DNA of 23,138 nt from the NCBI GenBank assembly GCA_038200385.1, contig JBBPYA010000102.1, positions 1 through 23,138 on the forward strand. Reading direction: 5' to 3'. A program made the translations under genes and the position numbers. Source of the DNA: JBBPYA01 sp038200385. GTDB taxonomy: Bacteria > Actinomycetota > Actinomycetes > Mycobacteriales > Geodermatophilaceae. Below are positions 6,702 to 14,011 of the stretch, in pieces. The notes under the pieces are model-generated. The model was not told where the DNA came from. It did not search any database and saw only the letters and a program-made list of their open reading frames with translations. The first letter of the stretch is position 1; the number at the start of each line of letters is the position of its first letter.

Positions 6702-7714
6702 GTCGAGGGCGCCAACAGGTCGATGACCGCCTCCTCGACGTCCGGGCAGGCGGCGAGCTGGGCCAGGCTCAGCTCGGCCGGGGCCTGCAGGGTGACCCGG
6801 GCCAGGTCCCCGTCGTCGTACCGGTCGAGAACCCGGGGGTCGATGTAGGACTTGCGGCATACCGAGGGGGTGTTGCCCAGACAGCCGGCGACCTCCTTGA
6901 CCGCCGCGCTGACGGTGCGCTTGCGACCGCTGACGGTCGTCGCGGCCTTGGCCCGGGACAGCGCGACGACGCACAGCACGGTGGCGTGCCAGGTACGGAA
7001 GTCCTTCGCGCTGACGTCCTCCCCGGCGATGTCGCGCAGGTAGCGGTTGATGTCGTCGCTGCGCACGTCGTGCCACGACCGGTCGGCCCAGTACGCCAGC
7101 AGCTCCGGACCCGGATCTTTGCGGGCCAGCAGGGCCCGGACGACGACCTGTACGTCGGTGTCGACGACGGCGTGGACCCGGTGCTGGCTGCCCTTGGCGT
7201 CGTAGTCGAACTCGATGCCCGCCCTGGTCACCGACACGTGCTCACGGCGCAACGTCGCCAGCCCGTACGTGCCGTTCTCCTCGGCGTATTCCTCCCCGCC
7301 GATTCGGAAGAAGCCGAGATCGAGCAGCCGGACGGCGCAGGCCAGGACGCGTTGCCGGGTCAGACCCCGCCCGGACAGATGCTCGAGCACGGTCTCGCGA
7401 GCGGCCGGCAGCCGGCGGGCCAGCTCCAGGACCCGCTCGTGCTTGGCCTGGTCGCGCTGGCGGCGCCACGCCTCGTGGTAGAGGTACTGCCGCCGCCCGG
7501 CGGCATCGGTCCCCACCACCTGGATGTGGTCGTTGCCGAACGGGCTGATCCAGACGTCCCGCCACGCCGGCGGGATGACGAGCTTCCGGATCCGGGTCAG
7601 GGTCGACTCTTCCCGGACCGGGGCGCCGTCCGGATCGGTGTAGCTGAAGCCCCGGCACAGCCGCCGCCGGCCGAAGCCGGTCTCTGTGAACCTGCTACGC
7701 CGCAGTTGCGGCAT
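6698..7714 (-). CDS. DNA topoisomerase IB (short bacterial/poxvirus type)
   Basis: The 338-aa enzyme relaxes DNA supercoils through a 3'-phosphotyrosyl intermediate without ATP. Catalytic residues can be placed: R137 in FFRIGGEEYA, K174 in DYDAKGSQHR, R240 in KDFRTWHATV and the nucleophile Y290 in CRKSYIDPRV. The fifth position, His in vaccinia, is N281 in LGNTPSV. The same Asn is known in the Deinococcus radiodurans enzyme, so this is not a defect. The N-terminal domain carries RIRKLVIPPAWRDVWI (41-56). The ATG at 7712-7714 was chosen because the family normally begins close to the LRRS..GFGRRR..RGFSY segment. The frame remains open to 7903, but that part overlaps the divergent gene. A GTG a few codons upstream is possible. 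Confidence 0.9.
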   Translation of the reverse strand: MPQLRRSRFTETGFGRRRLCRGFSYTDPDGAPVREESTLTRIRKLVIPPAWRDVWISPFGNDHIQVVGTDAAGRRQYLYHEAWRRQRDQAKHERVLELARRLPAARETVLEHLSGRGLTRQRVLACAVRLLDLGFFRIGGEEYAEENGTYGLATLRREHVSVTRAGIEFDYDAKGSQHRVHAVVDTDVQVVVRALLARKDPGPELLAYWADRSWHDVRSDDINRYLRDIAGEDVSAKDFRTWHATVLCVVALSRAKAATTVSGRKRTVSAAVKEVAGCLGNTPSVCRKSYIDPRVLDRYDDGDLARVTLQAPAELSLAQLAACPDVEEAVIDLLAPST

Positions 7715-7787
7715 CCGACGTCTCGACGCGCACGGGACCTCCGGGTCGGGTAAGCATTCATCGGAGCCTACGAGCAGCGCCGCTGTT

Positions 7788-7807
7788 CCGCCCGGCGAGA
7801 CGGGCGG
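7788..7807 (+). other. Hairpin in the leader of the ChaB-like gene
   Basis: CCGCCCG and CGGGCGG form a 7-bp stem around a GCGAGA loop. It ends 22 nt before the ATG, in the 115-nt region between the divergent topoisomerase and ChaB-like genes. It could be a leader structure or an operator. No protein or ligand can be assigned. Confidence 0.3.
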
Positions 7808-7829
7808 CCCGGTTCGAGTTGGAGGTGCC

Positions 7830-8240
7830 ATGGCCGCCAAGGACGACCTGCCGTCGACGGTGCAACGTTCCGGACGCAAGGCGCGGGAGACGTGGGGTGC
7901 CACCCACGATGCCGCGGTGGAGCAGTACGGCGAGGGCGAGCGCGCTCACCGCACGGCGTTCGCCTCGCTCAAGCACACCCACGAGAAGGTCGGCGACCAC
8001 TGGGAACCCAAGGACGACTACGGCCCCTCGGACCAGCAGGCCGAGCAACGCGGCGCGACGGCGCGGGACCACCCGAGGCCGACACACGGCGGGGTGGACG
8101 CGAACGCGACCAAGAAGCACCTGCTGGAGCTTGCGCGGCGCCTGGACGTCCGGGGACGGAGCACGATGACCAAGGCGGAGCTGGTCGAGGCGCTGGACGC
8201 GGCGAACCAGCGGGCCACCGCGCGGGCCCGGCAGTCCTAG
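7830..8240 (+). CDS. ChaB-like protein with C-terminal Rho-N/SAP-like domain
   Basis: This is a 136-aa, small, charged cytoplasmic protein. Residues 5-62 match the ChaB fold family: LPSTVQRSGRKARETWGATHDAAVEQYG..ERAHRTAFASLKHTHEKVGDHWEPK (given here with gaps), named after an E. coli protein linked to the Ca/H antiporter ChaA but of unclear function. A hydrophilic linker (63-92) leads to residues 95-126, KKHLLELARRLDVRGRS..TKAELVEALDAA, which resembles the Rho N-terminal or SAP helix-extended-helix nucleic-acid-binding motif. This suggests nucleic acid binding, which is inference. GGAGG stands just before the ATG. The gene diverges from topoisomerase IB, and its stop codon directly abuts that of the converging ANTAR gene. 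Confidence 0.8.
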   Translation: MAAKDDLPSTVQRSGRKARETWGATHDAAVEQYGEGERAHRTAFASLKHTHEKVGDHWEPKDDYGPSDQQAEQRGATARDHPRPTHGGVDANATKKHLLELARRLDVRGRSTMTKAELVEALDAANQRATARARQS

Positions 8241-8897
8241 TCAGCTCACCGGGCGGGTGGTCACGAGCCAGCGGGCGGCTTCGCTGACCCGCATGTTGCC
8301 CTCGCGGGCAGTGCGCCGGAGTTCGGCGTACGCCTCGTCGGCGTCGCAGTTGCGCGCATGCATGAGGAAGCCCTTCGCCTGCTCGACGACCTCCCGGGCC
8401 GCGATCGCGGCGGTGAGGTTCATCGTCTCGCGACGGAGCCCGGCGTAGGCCTGCAGCTGGGACAGCACGATCCCGCCCTCGTGCAGCATCGCGGTGGCCA
8501 GCGACGTCGCGTAGCCGGGCAGCCCCCTGGGCCGCAGCGAGTAGACGGTGCCGGTGACCGGGTACCCGTCGCGCAGAATGACCGCGGAGGCCAGCGACCG
8601 CAGTCCGAGCCGCAGTGCCGTCGCGCAGAACTCGGGCCAGCGCTGGTCGACCAGGATGTCATCGACCCGGACCGGGAGCAACGTGTCCGCGGCCGTACGC
8701 ATCGGGGAGTCGGTCAGCAGCCGGCTCGCACCGTGCAGCTGCCCGAGGTCGGGATGGGAGGTCAGCCGGGCGGTGGGGCGGCCGCCCCGCCAGACCTCGG
8801 TGCTCACCGCGCAACAGCCCGGAGTCCGACTGCGGGCCTGGTCGAGCAGGTCACGCATTCTGGCTTCCGGCGCGACATCGGGGGCGTCGGCAGTCAC
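8241..8897 (-). CDS. GAF-ANTAR domain RNA-binding antiterminator-type regulator
   Basis: The 218-aa cytoplasmic regulator has a GAF-like sensor domain at about 15-148, including LLTDSPMRTAADTLLPVRVDDI, and then an ANTAR domain at about 155-212. The ANTAR part has the characteristic AIAAREVVEQAKGFLM, followed by DADEAYAELRRTARE and a final helix with VSEAARWLV. ANTAR domains bind paired hexaloop RNA hairpins and allow transcription to read through terminators. The GAF ligand is unknown. The gene starts with GTG, 8 nt after a TAGGGT box, so it is probably leaderless. It is divergent from the PAS-GAF-SpoIIE-like gene, a typical arrangement for sensor pairs. Its stop is adjacent, with no gap, to that of the ChaB-like gene. 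Confidence 0.88.
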   Translation of the reverse strand: MTADAPDVAPEARMRDLLDQARSRTPGCCAVSTEVWRGGRPTARLTSHPDLGQLHGASRLLTDSPMRTAADTLLPVRVDDILVDQRWPEFCATALRLGLRSLASAVILRDGYPVTGTVYSLRPRGLPGYATSLATAMLHEGGIVLSQLQAYAGLRRETMNLTAAIAAREVVEQAKGFLMHARNCDADEAYAELRRTAREGNMRVSEAARWLVTTRPVS

Positions 8898-8905
8898 GAC
8901 CCACG

Positions 8906-8911
8906 ACCCTA
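8906..8911 (-). promoter_or_regulatory. -10 box of a probable leaderless promoter for the ANTAR gene
   Basis: Minus-strand TAGGGT is followed by 8 nt and then the GTG start at 8897. There is no Shine-Dalgarno sequence in that gap. The spacing puts the transcription start at the initiation codon. No good -35 box is evident. Confidence 0.45.
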
Positions 8912-9061
8912 GCCACCGGCCGGAGCGATTTCGACCATCGCCGGGGCGATCCGGCCGTCGCCGGAGTCACTGGTTCGCCAGCTATGTTGGGCTGGGACTT
9001 GTCGGGACTGCCCGCCTTCCGGTCTCGTTTCCCAACAGCGATCGGCAGGGGGTACCCACGG

Positions 9062-10957
9062 ATGGCTGAGCGGGAGCGCACGCCGGACTTCGAGCGTGAC
9101 CTGGCCAGCTTCCACGAACGGCTGCGCGGCCTGCGCCAGGACCAGCATCCACCCGGCAGCGGAGCCACCGATGCCTTTGCCCAACTCGAACTCGCCGCGG
9201 AGACCCTTCGGGCCATGCATGCGGAGTTCCGCGCCCGCGACAGCGAGCTGGCTGAACGGTACGCGGCCGGCGACCGGGATCGGCAGACGATGCGGTCGGT
9301 CTTCCGCGACCTGCCGGTGCCGGCCGTGTTGTTGGACGTCGACGGGCGGATCCGCCGGCTGAACCAGCGCTTCAGCGCCCTCCTCGGCGTCAGCGGCGAC
9401 TACGCCACCGGCAAGGCGATCGCGGCCTTCCTCGACGTCTCGAACCGTTCGGCGGTTCGCTCCCTGATCTCCGACGTCGCCCGGGACGGGGTCCCGGCCT
9501 CGATCGACTCCCTCCTGATCAGGCCGGCCGCTCCGGCATTGACCCGGCTCTCATTCAGCCGGTTGCAGCTGGCCACCGACCCGGCCCCCCTCGTCGTGGC
9601 CGTGGCCGTGGCCCAGCCGCCGGAAGGCGCGCGGCCGGCCGTGTGCGCCGAGGAACGCGAGCCCGAACCGAAGACGGTCCACGCGCTTGCCCGGCGGGCA
9701 GATCTGATGCTGGAGTTCACCGCAATCCTGCTCGACGAACTGGGCGGCTCGGAGGCGGCGACCGTCCAGCGCGTGGGCCGGCTGCTGTGCTCCGCCGTCG
9801 CCGACTGGGTGCTGGTCGATCTGCGACGCGACGGCGCCACCACCCGGGCGTTGGTCTGCGGCCCCTCCGGCGAGCGGGCCGACCGGCTCGGCCAGGCGCT
9901 GGAGCGGGGCCCGGTGGACTCCTCGACAGTGCCCAACGCCGTCATCGAGTCCGGCTCGACGGTGCTGCACAGCTACCTGGACGACCCGGAACTGCTGGGC
10001 CGCGACGAGCGGAACGTCCCCTTCCTGACCGCGCTGGGCGCCAACTCGCTGCTCTCGGTTCCGATCACCGACGGCAGTTCCGTTCTTGGCGCAATCACGA
10101 TGGTGCGGCGCACCACCCCGTTCGGCCTGACCGATCAAGCCACCCTCGAGGACATCGCCGGGCTGCTCGGACGCGGGCTGCTCAGCTACCGGCGTTGGGC
10201 GCCGCACCCGACGGCGGAGTCCACGTACGCCTACGGGTTTCTTCCCGGCTCCCTCCCCTCGGTCCCCGGTATCGACATCGCCTGGTTCCACCGCTCCGGC
10301 GACGACGGCGGGGAGCTCGCGCCCTACCTGGACCTGGTGAACAGGTGGAACGGTCTGGGCCTCTCATTGGGCAGCACGGTCGGCAGCAACGCCCCGGCCC
10401 GCGCGGGCACGGTGCGGCACTGGTCGCGGCTGCTGGCCTCCTCGACCGGAGATCCAGCCAGTGTGCTGCAACAGCTCGACGACGGGCTGCGCCGGCTGCA
10501 CCCGGGCGAGCCTTCCATCGCCGCCGCGGTGCTGGAGCTACGGCCGACCGACGGCGGGCAGGCCGCCCGGCTGGCCAGCGCAGGTCACCGCTCGTCCATC
10601 ACCGTGCGGGTCGACGGCCGCATCCAGCGCACCGACGGCGGCGGCACCCCGCTGAACGACGGAGTTCCCCCGACGGTGCACGAGGATGTCACCGTCCTGC
10701 AACCCGGTGACCTCCTGCTGCTGTACACCAACGAGCTTCCTGAGGTCACCAACTCCGCCGGGGAGACGTTCTACGGCTCCGGTGAGTTGTCCGACGTCCT
10801 CGCGCGGGTGGCCGGCCGCTCGGCGCGCGCTCAGATCGACGCCGTCACGGCAGCGTTGACGACCTTCGCCGACCAGGGCATTGCGCAGGACGTGCTTGCC
10901 GCCGCCATCCGGGTGGACCCACGGCGTCCGGCGGGCGAGCAGGCGGCGTCGGCATGA
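9062..10957 (+). CDS. PAS-GAF-SpoIIE-like multidomain protein, probable pseudophosphatase
   Basis: The 631-aa protein has a helical N-terminus (1-75), a PAS domain (about 78-185, with FRDLPVPAVLLDVDGRIRRLN), a GAF domain (about 215-372, ending in LGAITMVRRTTPFGLTDQ) and a SpoIIE/PP2C-like domain (about 395-618). Related proteins dephosphorylate anti-anti-sigma factors. Here the metal-binding motifs are lost: the usual GGDFYD is replaced around GGELAPYLD (416-424), GDVxGxG by GSTVGSN (437-443), and YTDGxxE by YTNELPE (555-561). The fold core, such as ASAGHRSS (506-513) and LQPGDLLLLYT (546-556), remains. It is therefore probably not a phosphatase and may act as a scaffold or decoy. The ATG at 9062 follows an AGGGGG site. 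The frame is open upstream to 8615, but that part overlaps the ANTAR gene. It is divergent from GAF-ANTAR. Confidence 0.85.
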   Translation: MAERERTPDFERDLASFHERLRGLRQDQHPPGSGATDAFAQLELAAETLRAMHAEFRARDSELAERYAAGDRDRQTMRSVFRDLPVPAVLLDVDGRIRRLNQRFSALLGVSGDYATGKAIAAFLDVSNRSAVRSLISDVARDGVPASIDSLLIRPAAPALTRLSFSRLQLATDPAPLVVAVAVAQPPEGARPAVCAEEREPEPKTVHALARRADLMLEFTAILLDELGGSEAATVQRVGRLLCSAVADWVLVDLRRDGATTRALVCGPSGERADRLGQALERGPVDSSTVPNAVIESGSTVLHSYLDDPELLGRDERNVPFLTALGANSLLSVPITDGSSVLGAITMVRRTTPFGLTDQATLEDIAGLLGRGLLSYRRWAPHPTAESTYAYGFLPGSLPSVPGIDIAWFHRSGDDGGELAPYLDLVNRWNGLGLSLGSTVGSNAPARAGTVRHWSRLLASSTGDPASVLQQLDDGLRRLHPGEPSIAAAVLELRPTDGGQAARLASAGHRSSITVRVDGRIQRTDGGGTPLNDGVPPTVHEDVTVLQPGDLLLLYTNELPEVTNSAGETFYGSGELSDVLARVAGRSARAQIDAVTAALTTFADQGIAQDVLAAAIRVDPRRPAGEQAASA

Positions 10958-11024
10958 GCGAGCAAAAGCGTTGTTCTTGTGCCCCGCCTACAGAGCTGGT
11001 CACCGGCCGGAGGACTGTGCGGGC

Positions 11025-11453
11025 ATGAGTACGGTGCGCCGATTCATCCGAGCCTCACCGCAACGGATCTGGACCGAGCTGTCCGAGGGCTGGAACTACG
11101 CGTCCTGGGTAGTGGGTGCCTCCCACATCCGGGACGTGGACGAGGCCTGGCCCGAGCCAGGCAGCCGGATCCATCACGCGGTCGGACCGTGGCCCCTGGT
11201 CATCCGGGACACCACAACGGTGTCCGAGTCCGACGCCGGTCGACGACTGCTGCTGCGGGCCCGGATGTGGCCGGTCGGGGAGGCCGCCATCGAGCTTCGG
11301 CTGGAGCCCGACGGCGAGGGGACGGCGGTGACGATGACCGAACGCCTGCTGGCCGGTCCCGGACGGTACATCGGCCTGCTCGTCGAGCCGCTGCTGGTGC
11401 TGCGCAACGCCGAGGCGCTGTCCCGCCTCGCCGCGCGGGTCGAGAACCGCTGA
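11025..11453 (+). CDS. SRPBCC-family protein (polyketide cyclase/dehydrase-like)
   Basis: This is a 142-aa soluble protein with the helix-grip layout. It has an N-terminal strand and helix STVRRFIRASPQRIWTELSE, a strand DEAWPEPGSRIHHAVGP, another with LLLRARMWPVGEAAIELRLE, then GEGTAVTMTERLLAGP, and a C-terminal helix VLRNAEALSRLAARVE. Such proteins bind hydrophobic ligands or lipids. No catalytic residue can be named. The ATG at 11025 was chosen for the family N-terminus; GGAGG lies 11 nt upstream. The gene follows the SpoIIE-like gene by 67 nt in the same direction and may be co-transcribed. It converges on the FAD oxidoreductase with 3 nt between stops. An association with lipid or carotenoid metabolism is speculative. 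Confidence 0.8.
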   Translation: MSTVRRFIRASPQRIWTELSEGWNYASWVVGASHIRDVDEAWPEPGSRIHHAVGPWPLVIRDTTTVSESDAGRRLLLRARMWPVGEAAIELRLEPDGEGTAVTMTERLLAGPGRYIGLLVEPLLVLRNAEALSRLAARVENR

Positions 11454-11456
11454 GTC

Positions 11457-13055
11457 TCAGCCCCGGTACAGCCGCCGGGTGACCCACCGGGTACCCGCTT
11501 TGACCACGACGCCCTGCGGTCGCCGCCGGCGGCGGATCGCCACCGTCGCGGCGTTGGAACCGGGGCCGCCGTGGACCCCGCCGCCCGGATGGGCCGAGGA
11601 CCCGGCCAGGTAGAGGTTGGCGATCGGCGTCTCCGGCCGGCCCAGGCCGGGCGTGGGGCGGAACACCAGCTGCTGGTGCAGCGCCGATGTGCCGCCGCCG
11701 ATCGCGCCGCCCACGAGCGCGGCGTCCCCGCGCTCGAGCTCGTCCGGACCGGCCACGTGGCGTCCGAGGACCAGGTCTGTGAAGCCGGGCGCGGCGGCCT
11801 CGACCACTGCTTCCATCCGCTGCACCTGGGCAAGCACGTCCTCGGCGCTCATCCCGGCCTGCCACGGCACGTGGGTGTAGCCCCACGCGACCTCGCGGCC
11901 CGGCGGGCAGCGGGTCGGGTCCGCCGCAGCCATCTGGCCGAACAGCAGGAACGGATGCTCGGGAACGGTGCGGGTCGCCAGGTCCGCGGCGTAGCGGGTC
12001 AGGCCGTCCACGTCGCCACCCAGGTGCACCGTGCCGGAGCCGGCAACCTGCGGCGCGGCCCACGGCACCGGCCCGGACAGCGCCCAGTCCACCTTGATGG
12101 TGCCGTTGTCCCACTGGAAGACGCGCAGGTCCTCCAGCAGCCGGTCCGGCAGAGCGCCGGCCTCGACCAGCCCGCCGTACAGCGTGGGGGCGGGTACGTC
12201 GGCCAGTACGGCGTACCGCGCGCGCAGCACCTGCCCGCCCGCGGTCCGGACCCCGACCGCCCGCCCGGAGCGGACGTCGATGCGCTCGACCGGGCAGCCA
12301 CTGCGGATCTCGCCACCGAACGCAGTGAGCCGGGAGACCAGTGCGTCGATCAGCCGCTCCGCCCCGCCCTCCGGCACCGGGAAGCCGTGTTGCTGACCGA
12401 GCATGGCGAGCAACCAGCCGAAGACCCCGCTGATCGCGCTGTCCGGGCCGAGATCGGTGTGCAGGGCGTTGCCGGCCAGCAGGATCCGGGCGCCCTCACC
12501 GGCGAAGCGTTCCTCGGCCATCCGGCGTACCGGGAGCAGGAGGAACCGGACGAAGCGCAGCAGGTCGGCGGTGGAGCCCAGCGCGCGCAGCACCCCCACC
12601 GCCGGCCGCACCGGCGGGAACGGGTGGAACAGCGAGTCCAGCAGTGCCGGGCCGACCTCGAGCCACTGCCCGTATAGCTCCCGCCAGGCCGCCGCGTCCG
12701 CAGGAGCGAACTCGCCGACCGAGGCGGCGGTCTGCTCGACGTCGGAATGAAGGGTCACCGCGCGGCCGTCGGGCAGCACGTGGGACAGCACGCTGGGGCT
12801 ACGCCGCCAGCGCAGCCCGTGGTCCTCCAACGCCAGCCGCCGCAGCACCGGGGAGGCGAACCCTAGCGGGTAGAAGGCGCTGTACACGTCGCTGTGGAAA
12901 CCGGCCGCCGCGATGTCCTCGGTCCGGACGGCGCCTCCCGGGCGGTCCGCGGCCTCCAGCACGACCACGTCCCAGCCGACCGCCGCCAGCAGGTTCGCCG
13001 CGACCAGGCCGTTGTGCCCGGCGCCGACCACGATGGCATCGACGGTCTCGGTCAT
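11457..13055 (-). CDS. FAD-dependent oxidoreductase, phytoene desaturase (CrtI)-like, COG1233 type
   Basis: The 532-aa flavoprotein has an N-terminal Rossmann FAD motif, GAGHNG at 11-16 with E34 ending the second strand, followed by DRPGGAVRTE. The C-terminal FAD-contact motif LYLAGSSAHPGGGVHGGPG lies at about 489-507. The overall layout matches the phytoene-dehydrogenase-like COG1233 group, which includes carotenoid desaturases, isomerases and many orphan oxidoreductases. No other carotenoid gene (crtB, crtE) is nearby, so the substrate is unknown and crtI is not assigned. A GGGGTAGG-like site precedes the ATG. The gene is downstream of the sigma factor gene on the same strand, 82 nt away, with a hairpin between them. 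Confidence 0.87.
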   Translation of the reverse strand: MTETVDAIVVGAGHNGLVAANLLAAVGWDVVVLEAADRPGGAVRTEDIAAAGFHSDVYSAFYPLGFASPVLRRLALEDHGLRWRRSPSVLSHVLPDGRAVTLHSDVEQTAASVGEFAPADAAAWRELYGQWLEVGPALLDSLFHPFPPVRPAVGVLRALGSTADLLRFVRFLLLPVRRMAEERFAGEGARILLAGNALHTDLGPDSAISGVFGWLLAMLGQQHGFPVPEGGAERLIDALVSRLTAFGGEIRSGCPVERIDVRSGRAVGVRTAGGQVLRARYAVLADVPAPTLYGGLVEAGALPDRLLEDLRVFQWDNGTIKVDWALSGPVPWAAPQVAGSGTVHLGGDVDGLTRYAADLATRTVPEHPFLLFGQMAAADPTRCPPGREVAWGYTHVPWQAGMSAEDVLAQVQRMEAVVEAAAPGFTDLVLGRHVAGPDELERGDAALVGGAIGGGTSALHQQLVFRPTPGLGRPETPIANLYLAGSSAHPGGGVHGGPGSNAATVAIRRRRRPQGVVVKAGTRWVTRRLYRG

Positions 13056-13069
13056 GACCTACCCCGCTC

Positions 13070-13084
13070 GTGCGCTACGCGCAC
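13070..13084 (-). terminator. Hairpin between the sigma factor gene and the oxidoreductase
   Basis: GTGCGC-TAC-GCGCAC is a perfect 6-bp stem with a 3-nt loop. On the minus strand it lies after the sigma factor stop (13138) and 15 nt before the oxidoreductase start. It might terminate the sigma factor transcript or structure the oxidoreductase leader. No T-run follows. Confidence 0.3.
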
Positions 13085-13137
13085 CGCAGAACTCATTGCC
13101 CGCCCGCCTCCCGCACGCGGCCCAGTGTGCCTGGCCT

Positions 13138-13863
13138 TCAGGCCTCCTGCAGCATCCCCCTGCGCAGGAACGACAGGGAGCGGCTGAGCAGTCGCGAGAC
13201 GTGCATCTGCGAGACGCCGATCTGCTCGGCGATCTGAGCCTGGCTCATGTTCCCGTAGAAGCGCATCGCGATGATCTTGCGTTCCCGCAGGGGAAGCGCG
13301 CGCAGCAGCGGTCGAAGCGTCGCGCGGTTCTCCACCGAGTCCAGCGCCTCGTCGGGCCGGCCGAGGACGTCGGCCCACGGCGTCGAGCCCTGGCGGCCCG
13401 TCGCGGGGACCGACAACGACGTCGGCGAATAGGCCCGCGCCGACAGGGCACACTCCCGGATGTCGGCCTCTGGGACGTCCAGATAGGCCGCGAGGTCAGC
13501 AGCCGTGGGGATCCGGCCGAGCTGCTGGGCCAGGGTGGCCTCCGCCTTGGACACCTCGAGCTTCAGGTCCTTGAGGCGCCGCGGGACCTGCACGGACCAG
13601 CCCTTGTCGCGGAAGTGCCGTTTCAGTTCCCCGAGGATGGTCGGGATCGCGTAGCTCGCGAACTTCACACCCCGCTCATCGTCGAAACCGTCGACGGCCT
13701 TGATCAGGCCGACCGTGGCGACCTGGACGAGGTCATCCAGCGACTCGCCCCGGTTGTTGAAGCGGCGGGCCAGGTGGTGGGCCAACGGCAAGTGGTTCTG
13801 CACCATCGTCTGACGCCGGTCCGAGGCGGAAACACCAGGGCGTGCGTCCTCAAGCAAAGTCAT
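13138..13863 (-). CDS. RNA polymerase sigma factor, SigF/SigB type (group 3 sigma-70)
   Basis: The 241-aa alternative sigma factor directs RNA polymerase to stress or developmental promoters. Region 2 is clear at about 26-90: LAHHLARRFNNRG.SLDDLVQVATVGLIKAVDGFD, then GVKFASYAIPTILGELKRHFRDKGW and VQVPRRLKDL. Region 3 spans about 95-140. Region 4 runs from about 178, with LPLRERKIIAMRFYGNMSQAQIAEQIG and the helix-turn-helix VSQMHVSRLLSRSLSFLRRG. No N-terminal region 1.1 is present, as expected for the group. The ATG at 13861-13863 was chosen because GAGGA lies 6 nt upstream; longer frames reach 14079 but run into the divergent ligase leader. No anti-sigma factor gene adjoins it, which is unusual for this family. 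Confidence 0.92.
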   Translation of the reverse strand: MTLLEDARPGVSASDRRQTMVQNHLPLAHHLARRFNNRGESLDDLVQVATVGLIKAVDGFDDERGVKFASYAIPTILGELKRHFRDKGWSVQVPRRLKDLKLEVSKAEATLAQQLGRIPTAADLAAYLDVPEADIRECALSARAYSPTSLSVPATGRQGSTPWADVLGRPDEALDSVENRATLRPLLRALPLRERKIIAMRFYGNMSQAQIAEQIGVSQMHVSRLLSRSLSFLRRGMLQEA

Positions 13864-14011
13864 TCGAATCCTCAGGCATGTCACATGGATGGCCGCGCCA
13901 CCGGAGTGGCAGCGGAACCCAGCCGCGTCATGGCCGAGGTGAGCGTCCAGGACACTCAGGATCCACACTTCCACGAAGCCCACCGCGCTGCAAGGACCGG
14001 AGGAAGTCTGA
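13864..14011. promoter_or_regulatory. 148-nt divergent promoter region, sigma factor / DNA ligase
   Basis: This region must hold the promoters of both flanking genes. A GCCAC-CGGA-GTGGC inverted repeat at 13897-13910 could be an operator. I searched by eye for the SigF-type GTTT-N15-GGGTA pattern on both strands and found none, so autoregulation is not supported. No confident -10 box can be named. Confidence 0.3.

Noticed and set aside
7748..7753. GGGTAA as a SigF-type -10 box for the ChaB-like gene
   Set aside because: No GTTT-like -35 element lies at a proper distance upstream.
9027..9055. GTTT...GGGTAC resembling a SigF-type promoter before the PAS-GAF gene
   Set aside because: The spacer is 19 nt, longer than the usual 14-17, and the -10 would end only 6 nt before the ATG, overlapping the ribosome binding site.
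8615..9061. N-terminal extension of the PAS-GAF-SpoIIE-like gene
   Set aside because: It overlaps the ANTAR gene on the other strand, is Arg/Gly/Ser-rich, and the ATG at 9062 has an upstream AGGGGG site and begins a sensible protein.
11457..13055. Assigning the FAD oxidoreductase as crtI in a carotenoid cluster
   Set aside because: No other carotenoid biosynthesis gene is in the window, and COG1233 members have varied or unknown substrates.
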